Shown in pieces: positions 1 to 4,849 of a DNA stretch of 18,732 bases (positions within the stretch are counted from its first letter, which is position 1; every line of letters begins with the position of its first letter). Source of the DNA: Minisyncoccota bacterium (GTDB lineage Bacteria > Verrucomicrobiota > Lentisphaeria > Oligosphaerales > MVZH01); NCBI GenBank assembly GCA_021734725.1, contig JAIPIM010000036.1, positions 1-18,732 of the forward strand, given 5' to 3'. Made by a program: the position numbers and the translations under genes. Under the pieces are notes generated by a model that worked only from the letters and a program-made list of their open reading frames with translations, did not search any database and was not told the DNA's origin.

Positions 1-170
1 TTGGAACATCGGTTACCGTTCTGTCACCCCGCCCCGGCAGAGTGATCGCGGAAATCCCCGTCTCCTTCAGCTGCAACAGCGGCACCCGACGGTCACGAGA
101 CATCAAAGCCGATCCTGAGTTCATCAAAACCCGCGAAGACGTTCTCGAATACATCTGGGACCAGCAGTAA
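1..170 (+). CDS. ABC transporter ATP-binding protein, C-terminal fragment (nitrate/sulfonate/taurine type)
   Basis: The frame is open from the left edge (complete codons from base 3) to a TAA at 168-170 and gives 55 residues. The run VTVLSPRPGRVIAEIPV matches the segment after the nucleotide-binding core in the SsuB/TauB/NrtD ATPase family, where a VLSPRPGRI-type strand precedes a variable tail. The tail here (DPEFIKTREDVLEYIW) is also typical. The Walker motifs lie outside the window, so the assignment rests on this C-terminal signature only. By family knowledge the protein would power uptake of a small anion such as nitrate, a sulfonate or taurine, or of a pyrimidine precursor; the substrate cannot be told. 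Its stop is 29 bases from the convergent stop of the acyltransferase gene at 200. Confidence 0.72.
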   Translation, partial: GTSVTVLSPRPGRVIAEIPVSFSCNSGTRRSRDIKADPEFIKTREDVLEYIWDQQ

Positions 171-199
171 GGCAACAGCGCGGCTGACGATCTTCCGCC

Positions 200-994
200 T
201 TACCTGCCCGATGCCGGCATATACTGCGAAGCCAGCAGCCGTACTACTTCATCGCGAACGGTTTCCGCCAGTTCTTTCCGGGTCCGGCCAGCGGGCAAGA
301 TGGGTTCGCCGAAACTGACGGTGACCTGCAGTTCGCTTAATCCAAGATGACGCCAAATATGCGTGGCGAAGTGATGGTCCTTCCAGTAGGCTACGTCTTC
401 GGCAATATCAATCCCCGCCCCCTCCCAAAGCAACGCCACCGGAACCACAGGGGCCTGAACGTCTATAGCTGGTTGTAAAAGGGACGGACGAAACGGCAAC
501 ACAGTCCCGCCTCCCGACGACGTGCCTTCCAGAAAGACACACACTGGGTAGCCATCCCCGAGTCGCGCCTGCACGCGCTTTGCAGTCTGCCGCATGGCTT
601 TGGCCTTGCGTCGGTCGACAAAGAGATGGTTGCCTTTCGCCATGACCCAGCCGATGAGCGGCCAACCCGCCACTTCCGATTTGGCCACGAAAAAGCATGG
701 TGCCACGGACGCCAGAACAATGATGTCCCCATACCCCACGTGATTAGGTGCCAGCAAGCAATTGCCCTTGGGCAGGGGCCCCTTAACCGTCACTGTGTAA
801 CCGGCCGCTCGAACACACCAGCGAGCCCATCGCTGCGTCCACAATAATGAAACCGGCAGGACACGGGATTTTGAGGCGACGGCCCGACTTAGAAGGAAAA
901 GGAAAAAATGTGACACCATGACAAACATGACGCCGCACAATCGCAACAGCGTACGCAGGGAATGGCGAAGGCTTGTTTTCTGTTTGTCAGCCAT
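200..994 (-). CDS. plsC: 1-acyl-sn-glycerol-3-phosphate acyltransferase family protein, OlsA-like
   Basis: This 264-residue protein has the PlsC acyltransferase blocks in order: NHVGYGD (the HX4D catalytic motif, H85 and D90), FVAKSEVAGWPLIG, LFVDRRK, FLEGTSSGGG (residues 154-163, the glycerophosphate-binding FPEGT block with Leu for Pro) and VPVALLW. A hydrophobic segment at about 20-40 should hold it in the inner membrane. The EGTSS...VLPF form of block III resembles the OlsA subgroup, which adds the second acyl chain to lyso-ornithine lipid, although ordinary lysophosphatidate acylation is not excluded. The ATG at 994 is preceded by a weak GGTGG ribosome site. It is the last gene of the minus-strand cluster, 230 bases after the OlsB-like gene, which supports an aminolipid role by inference. 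Confidence 0.88.
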   Translation of the reverse strand: MADKQKTSLRHSLRTLLRLCGVMFVMVSHFFLFLLSRAVASKSRVLPVSLLWTQRWARWCVRAAGYTVTVKGPLPKGNCLLAPNHVGYGDIIVLASVAPCFFVAKSEVAGWPLIGWVMAKGNHLFVDRRKAKAMRQTAKRVQARLGDGYPVCVFLEGTSSGGGTVLPFRPSLLQPAIDVQAPVVPVALLWEGAGIDIAEDVAYWKDHHFATHIWRHLGLSELQVTVSFGEPILPAGRTRKELAETVRDEVVRLLASQYMPASGR

Positions 995-1015
995 GGCACG
1001 TCCACCGGGATATTT

Positions 1016-1146
1016 CAGGTTTCATCCTTGAGTCCACCCGAAAAACTCAAGCTGGCCGTAATCCAAGGTTTCGGGTGTCGGGTGTCAGGTTTCGGGATGA
1101 ACTCTCAACCATTTGCAGGACTGGCATTTGTGTCTTCTGAAACCTG
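1016..1146. repeat. Short repeats (AGGTTTC units and CGGGTGT tandem) in the gap between the two acyltransferase genes
   Basis: The 230-base gap 995-1224 contains no gene. AGGTTTC occurs in direct orientation at 1017-1023, 1066-1072 and 1087-1093, and inverted (GAAACCT) at 1139-1145. The 10-mer AGGTTTCGGG is repeated exactly at 1066-1075 and 1087-1096, enclosing two tandem 7-mers CGGGTGT (1072-1085). A separate 7-base inverted repeat, CTTGAGT/ACTCAAG, lies at 1027-1033 and 1045-1051. No T-tract follows any of these on the minus strand, so they do not look like a terminator. Function is unknown; a degraded dispersed repeat is one possibility. Confidence 0.6.
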
Positions 1147-1224
1147 CGACGTCTCTAGGCGTATTATGCGTTGTTTCTGCCAAAACCGCACTTTTTGGAA
1201 TGGGCTCATCCTTTCCCTTTTCCC

Positions 1225-2079
1225 CTACTGCGTCAGCCCCAGGCGCGCCATGTTAACATGCAGTCCGTCCGCCATAACCAGAAAATCGATCGTTCCGAAC
1301 TCCCGATCGATGGCAGGCTGAGAAATCACGCGTGCTCCAAGGCGCATGTAGGCCGCAAAAAGCCGCGGCAATGCCAACGCTGGCCCAAGGCCATCGTCAA
1401 ACTCACGCTCAGGGTCCCCACACGAGAATTCCGTGGTTGCCGGCACGTGCATGTCCGGATGCAGAAATCCTTTTGTTCGCAGAGTTTTCATTGTACGCCA
1501 GCCGTCGTCTGGATCAACAGACGATATCGACGAGCAACCGAAAGCCCACCGTTTGCGTGTTGCGGTCATGTACGCTCGCAAACCGTACCAGAGCGCCAGC
1601 AAAGCGGTGGCTTTGCGGTGGTCCCTGGCGATGCATGCCCGTCCGCATTCAACGGCATCCGGCAGGTAATCCCGGAATGCCGTCAAATCATATTCACGCG
1701 CCGAATAAAGCCCTTTATACCGATTTGCGTCCCCAGCCGTTTGGACTCGGTACGTGCCGACGACCTTGCCCGTATCACGTTCCAACAGGACCAGGTGAGT
1801 CATCTGCTCGTCGTACTCATCGCGATCGACCGTGCCATCGCCCTCACCTCCCGGGGCATGCCCCAACTCCACGGCGAAGACATGGTAACGCAAGCGCAGC
1901 GCCTGTTTCACGGCACGCTCGGAACACGCAAATCCGGTACATAACTTTCGCCCCAACTGCCCCGGAGGAAGGAGCACATCGCAGGACCCCGGCTCCAAAC
2001 AGAGGTCGTCCGGTGTCGACATCTCCTTGAGCTTCAAGTCACCGCCTGAAGCGGGAGGCAAACTACTGTTCATGGTCAT
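1225..2079 (-). CDS. OlsB-like GNAT N-acyltransferase (ornithine/amino-acid N-acyltransferase family)
   Basis: This 284-residue protein carries the signature of the OlsB/hemolysin-like GNAT family: LRYHVFAVELG (about 82-92), an acidic segment DRDEYDEQMTHLVL, VVGTYRVQ, the segment YSAREYDLTAF and AVECGRACI (the ELGRSC-type block), then the substrate region LFAAYMRLGA and ISQPAIDREFGTIDFLV near the end. OlsB enzymes transfer a 3-hydroxyacyl chain from acyl carrier protein to the alpha-amino group of ornithine, giving lyso-ornithine lipid. The amino-acid acceptor here is not provable. The ATG at 2079 is supported by AGGA seven bases upstream; a second ATG at 2073 is less well spaced. It follows the DedA/ATP-grasp gene by 15 bases and precedes the PlsC-like gene, so the cluster supplies both an N- and an O-acyltransferase. 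Confidence 0.85.
   Translation of the reverse strand: MTMNSSLPPASGGDLKLKEMSTPDDLCLEPGSCDVLLPPGQLGRKLCTGFACSERAVKQALRLRYHVFAVELGHAPGGEGDGTVDRDEYDEQMTHLVLLERDTGKVVGTYRVQTAGDANRYKGLYSAREYDLTAFRDYLPDAVECGRACIARDHRKATALLALWYGLRAYMTATRKRWAFGCSSISSVDPDDGWRTMKTLRTKGFLHPDMHVPATTEFSCGDPEREFDDGLGPALALPRLFAAYMRLGARVISQPAIDREFGTIDFLVMADGLHVNMARLGLTQ
1640..1657. repeat. 18-base exact repeat, copy within the OlsB-like gene
   Basis: CGTCCGCATTCAACGGCA at 1640-1657 recurs exactly at 3823-3840 in the same orientation. This copy encodes the conserved AVECGR block of the acyltransferase (minus strand); the other is in the non-coding divergent region. Confidence 0.6.
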
Positions 2080-2094
2080 AGATGAGTCCTGTCG

Positions 2095-3747
2095 TCAATA
2101 CGTACTGGGATAGTGCCTTGATTTCCGGTTGTAGCGGGCCACATCACGAAGGAACGTCAGAGGCCCCGTCGGCCGATGTCCTCGCCTGCGGTTCATCGAG
2201 CCGATCCGAAAAAGTAAGCGGAATTGATTAAACAGTGTAGCGTAAGCATCTCTCAGCCTGGTGCGCGAATCCCAGATATGCGTCGCTTCCGCCCCCGCCC
2301 CATTGATCTCGACAATTCGAAACCCTTTGCCGCGTTGCAGTTCCGCCAAATCTTCAAACCGAACGTCGAAACGTCCGAAATAAAACGCCGGCATCCCCGT
2401 CGCAATATCGTGAAAACGCTCGATCATGGCTTTTGTCAGCAAATGCGTGCCGTCCTTAAAGATAGTTCCCTGACAGTGATTTCCCGAAAACACCAGACGG
2501 AATTGCTCTCCCTCGGCCAGTACGTCTTCAAGGCGGTCCCGATGCCGATCGAAATATGTTTCCTGAATCAAACGTGCGCGGTCGTCCGCCAAAATCAGTT
2601 CCCGCAGCGTCCGTACACCGTCCCCCTCAACGGTTGGGAATTCCTTCAGCGTCACGGACATTACATCACCATGGTCGTCGCCTGGGATGCGGTGGTATAG
2701 TATCCCCGCTTCCCGTGGATACGATACCAGTTCCTGCAAAATAATCTGCTCGCCACCGGGAAATTCTCCAAGATACGCCTCCAGTTCCCTCGCATCATGA
2801 ATAGGACGCACACCGGCTCCACGATGCCCAATATCCGGTTTGGCCACCACCGGGTAGCCCAAGCCGGCTTGCTGAAAGAGATGTTCCGCGTCCGTGCGTA
2901 CGGCACCCGGCTGACTCGTGTCTTCCGGCATGTCAAAAACAACGTAATCAGCCACCCAGCGACGATGTTCGTTGGCAACCAACTCAAGGATGCGGGATTT
3001 CGATTCACAGATGATGCCGGAGGAATAAATCGATGGATCCGCAACGGTCGGCAGCATCAGCCCCCGATAACGTACCGCAAGATAAAACCAGTACACAGCC
3101 ACCGGAATGTAAAACAGCCAGGGAGGCCAAAACTCGAAGGCCGATGCCGTCGGTGCCTCGGCTTCGGCGCCAATGTCTTCGCTTCTGCGGCGCAACGCCG
3201 CCCGGATATGCCACACCGCCACGGCCAGGATCACACCTCCAGCGACCGGCCACTCCCACACGCCGAGACGCGACAAGACAAAGCGACCGAAGAAAACGGC
3301 AAGAAAAAGCAAAATCGTCGTCTGCAAACTCGCACCAATAAGAGCCACCACAAGAAACTTCAGTGGTGGCGCGTGCAATACGCCCGCCGCAACATACGCG
3401 GGCATTCGAACCCCCGGCATGAAACGCGCACCGAGCACGGCACTCAACATGTTCCGGTGAAACCAATGTTTCCCTCGCTCCAGGCGCTCGCGGTTAATCA
3501 ACCGCCAAAGAATGACGTACCGCTGAGCCAACCGTCCGATCAGATAAAGCCCAAAGTCTCCGGTGGTGATGCCGAGAGTCAACCCAAGGAATGCGGCCGC
3601 GAAATCCATCTTTCCGTCCGCCACCAGTAACCCGCTGGTAACACTGGTCAGATCTTCCAGAATGAAGGTACAAAAAGCCGCCACCACTCCTTGGAGCACC
3701 GGCGACTGCTGCAAGATCGCAATCGTCTGTGAAAACCATTCGCCCAA
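2095..3747 (-). CDS. Fusion of DedA/VTT membrane domain with a C-terminal ATP-grasp ligase domain
   Basis: This 550-residue protein has two modules. Residues 1-185 resemble DedA-family (VTT, SNARE-associated) proteins, with hydrophobic segments near 17-40, 49-75, 131-158 and 166-185 and the loop ARFMPGVRMPAYVAAG (107-122). A further hydrophobic helix spans about 206-230. From about 240 the protein looks like an ATP-grasp enzyme: VVAKPDIGHRGAGV (Lys303, ATP-binding strand), a glycine-rich turn near 376, FGRFDVRF (Asp461) and IVEINGAGAE (Glu480, Asn482), the expected Mg-binding residues. DedA proteins are linked to lipid and undecaprenyl-phosphate translocation; ATP-grasp enzymes join carboxylates to amines. 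Combining both with an OlsB/OlsA pair suggests making and moving an amino-acylated lipid (inference). The start is a TTG at 3747 with a poor AGCAGG site, and no in-frame ATG exists nearby. Confidence 0.82.
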   Translation of the reverse strand: MGEWFSQTIAILQQSPVLQGVVAAFCTFILEDLTSVTSGLLVADGKMDFAAAFLGLTLGITTGDFGLYLIGRLAQRYVILWRLINRERLERGKHWFHRNMLSAVLGARFMPGVRMPAYVAAGVLHAPPLKFLVVALIGASLQTTILLFLAVFFGRFVLSRLGVWEWPVAGGVILAVAVWHIRAALRRRSEDIGAEAEAPTASAFEFWPPWLFYIPVAVYWFYLAVRYRGLMLPTVADPSIYSSGIICESKSRILELVANEHRRWVADYVVFDMPEDTSQPGAVRTDAEHLFQQAGLGYPVVAKPDIGHRGAGVRPIHDARELEAYLGEFPGGEQIILQELVSYPREAGILYHRIPGDDHGDVMSVTLKEFPTVEGDGVRTLRELILADDRARLIQETYFDRHRDRLEDVLAEGEQFRLVFSGNHCQGTIFKDGTHLLTKAMIERFHDIATGMPAFYFGRFDVRFEDLAELQRGKGFRIVEINGAGAEATHIWDSRTRLRDAYATLFNQFRLLFRIGSMNRRRGHRPTGPLTFLRDVARYNRKSRHYPSTY

Positions 3748-3766
3748 AATTTGCCTGCTAACCTTG

Positions 3767-3778
3767 GTTCAATTGAAC
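3767..3778. promoter_or_regulatory. 12-base perfect palindrome upstream of the DedA/ATP-grasp gene
   Basis: GTTCAATTGAAC is a perfect dyad 19 bases before the TTG start of the DedA/ATP-grasp gene, in the divergent intergenic region. The position suits an operator or an RNA structure in the leader. No regulator gene adjoins it, so the role is a guess. Confidence 0.35.
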
Positions 3779-3822
3779 ATTCAGGTGATTACTGAGTACC
3801 ACCCCATACGATAATTCCCGGA

Positions 3823-3840
3823 CGTCCGCATTCAACGGCA
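3823..3840. repeat. 18-base exact repeat, intergenic copy
   Basis: This is the second copy of the sequence at 1640-1657. It lies about 75 bases before the DedA/ATP-grasp start and can be read as AVECGR on the minus strand within a 29-codon frame (3878-3789) that has no good ribosome site. Confidence 0.55.
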
Positions 3841-3862
3841 GGCCGGCCATATACGTCGCGAA

Positions 3863-3882
3863 TGAGATGCGTGGTCATCTCA
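3863..3882. promoter_or_regulatory. Inverted repeat upstream of the coiled-coil gene promoter
   Basis: TGAGATG (3863-3869) and CATCTCA (3876-3882) form a perfect 7-base inverted repeat with a 6-base spacer. It ends 10 bases before the -35 box at 3893, a usual place for an activator or repressor site. It could also act on the divergent minus-strand cluster. Confidence 0.35.
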
Positions 3883-3892
3883 GCACAGCCAC

Positions 3893-3920
3893 TTGACTAC
3901 TTACGTATGTATTGTATATT
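3893..3920 (+). promoter_or_regulatory. Sigma70-type promoter of the small coiled-coil gene
   Basis: TTGACT (3893-3898) and TATATT (3915-3920) are separated by 16 bases in an AT-rich stretch. The pair matches the -35/-10 consensus well and lies about 55 bases before the ATG at 3977. Confidence 0.6.
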
Positions 3921-3976
3921 TTATGTGTTTTTGGCTTAACGCATACATTCAAACAGACACACAAAGGAGGACAACG

Positions 3977-4342
3977 ATGTCGCGAAACACACTTTTTGCA
4001 TGCTTAGGGGGCTTGATTCTTGCACTGGTAATTACGCCATCGCACGGTGGTGAGACAGGTCACCAACGCTCCGTGGCAGAAATAGAAAAACAACTCTGGA
4101 AAATCACGGGCGAGACAGGCGCCCTCAAAAAACGGTTGACCGCCGCCAATGAGGAAGCAAAAGCCCTACAACAACGGAAAGAACAGCTGCTGACCGAAGC
4201 CCGAGAAGTCAACGCGGAACTGGATCGACTGCTCTCGGAAACCAGTGCTCGTTACAAAGAACTCATCGCACAAAAAACGAAACTGCTGGCAGCATACCGG
4301 ACCGCAAAGAAACAATCCACGTCAAGTCCGGGAACTGAGTAA
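3977..4342 (+). CDS. Small exported coiled-coil protein of unknown function
   Basis: The 121-residue protein starts at the ATG at 3977, six bases after a strong AAAGGAGG ribosome site; a longer in-frame reading back to 3893 would overlap the promoter and is rejected. Residues 1-22 form a signal peptide (SRN, a hydrophobic core LFACLGGLILALVI, then PSHGG), so the product is probably periplasmic or exported. Residues about 31-105 are highly charged and rich in Glu, Lys, Leu and Ala with heptad-like spacing, consistent with one long coiled coil. The tail is Ser/Thr-rich. I do not recognise a family. It has its own promoter and no clear terminator before the ArsR gene, so some readthrough into the sulfur operon is possible. 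Confidence 0.75.
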   Translation: MSRNTLFACLGGLILALVITPSHGGETGHQRSVAEIEKQLWKITGETGALKKRLTAANEEAKALQQRKEQLLTEAREVNAELDRLLSETSARYKELIAQKTKLLAAYRTAKKQSTSSPGTE

Positions 4343-4396
4343 CGGGCGTGCGTTCCAAGAGTTGTTTGTCCAAACCCCTCCCCCTAAAAAGTTCGT

Positions 4397-4424
4397 TTGA
4401 CAATCTTGCGGGCGTGTATACATT
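4397..4424 (+). promoter_or_regulatory. Promoter of the arsR-sulfur operon
   Basis: TTGACA (4397-4402) is a perfect -35 box. TACATT (4419-4424), 16 bases on, is a 4-of-6 match to the -10 consensus. The -10 lies inside the inverted repeat described at 4418-4447. Confidence 0.55.
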
Positions 4425-4447
4425 AAGGTATTATGATATTAAAGTAT
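4418..4447. promoter_or_regulatory. Probable ArsR-family operator overlapping the -10 box
   Basis: The arms ATACATTAA (4418-4426) and TTAAAGTAT (4439-4447) are inverted repeats matching at 8 of 9 positions with a 12-base spacer. The AT-rich dyad resembles operators of ArsR/BigR-type winged-helix repressors. It covers the -10 element of the promoter ahead of the ArsR gene, so autorepression is the natural reading. The regulator-operator link is inferred from position. Confidence 0.55.
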
Positions 4448-4524
4448 TCACATGTCTTATAAAGTAACATGCTGTAGCACCACGATGGCAGGGTGCAATG
4501 AATTCCGTAACCAGAGGTGTTGCC

Positions 4525-4830
4525 ATGGATCAATGCCAGCTTGAGTCAGCCGCCAAGGTTTTGAGGGCACTTGCACATCCCGTCCGATTGGGCGTACTCC
4601 AGTGCCTGGCAGTCGGAGAATACACTGTTTCTGAATTAACCGAGACTATCGGCTGCAGTCAGTCCATGATGTCCCAACAGCTGGCCACTCTGGAGCGGCA
4701 ACATCTCATTGTCACGCGCAAAGAGGGAACCCTCAAATACTGTGCCATTCAAAACCCGGATTTTCTTAAGATGCTCAATTGCCTGGAGTCCCACCTCCAT
4801 AAGTATCTTCATGTAAACATCAACAAATGA
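4525..4830 (+). CDS. ArsR/SmtB-family winged-helix transcriptional repressor (possible persulfide sensor)
   Basis: The 101-residue protein has the ArsR fold signature: VLRALAHPVRLGVLQCLAVGE, then VSELTETIGCSQSMMSQQLATLERQHLI (helix-turn-helix), then a wing at VTRKEGTLKYCAI. The ATG at 4525 is chosen because AGAGGTG lies five bases upstream; a 9-codon longer start at 4498 lacks a clear site. The classical arsenic motif CVC is absent. Cysteines sit at 4, 27, 44, 73 and 86; Cys27 lies near the first sensing Cys of BigR/SqrR persulfide repressors, but Cys86 does not align simply with their second Cys. His90, His92 and His96 in the last helix leave metal sensing open. It lies 19 bases upstream of the sulfur-transfer gene, so sulfide or persulfide control of that gene is the best guess. 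Confidence 0.85.
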   Translation: MDQCQLESAAKVLRALAHPVRLGVLQCLAVGEYTVSELTETIGCSQSMMSQQLATLERQHLIVTRKEGTLKYCAIQNPDFLKMLNCLESHLHKYLHVNINK

Positions 4831-4849
4831 ACCAAGGAGGCTGATGCCG

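Noticed and set aside
1171..1944. 257-codon plus-strand open frame opposite the OlsB-like gene
   Set aside because: The minus-strand frame carries the OlsB family blocks; the plus frame has none.
2797..3630. 277-codon plus-strand open frame opposite the DedA/ATP-grasp gene
   Set aside because: It is antisense to a gene with clear domain motifs and is a basic, low-complexity translation with no recognisable family or ribosome site.
3789..3878. 29-codon minus-strand frame starting MTTHLIRDVYGRPAVECGR
   Set aside because: It looked like a leader peptide or an acyltransferase fragment because of the shared 18-base repeat, but it has no good ribosome site and overlaps an inverted repeat; not called as a gene.
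4344..4376. GTTTG/CAAAC as a terminator for the coiled-coil gene
   Set aside because: The loop would be only two bases and there is no T-run after it.
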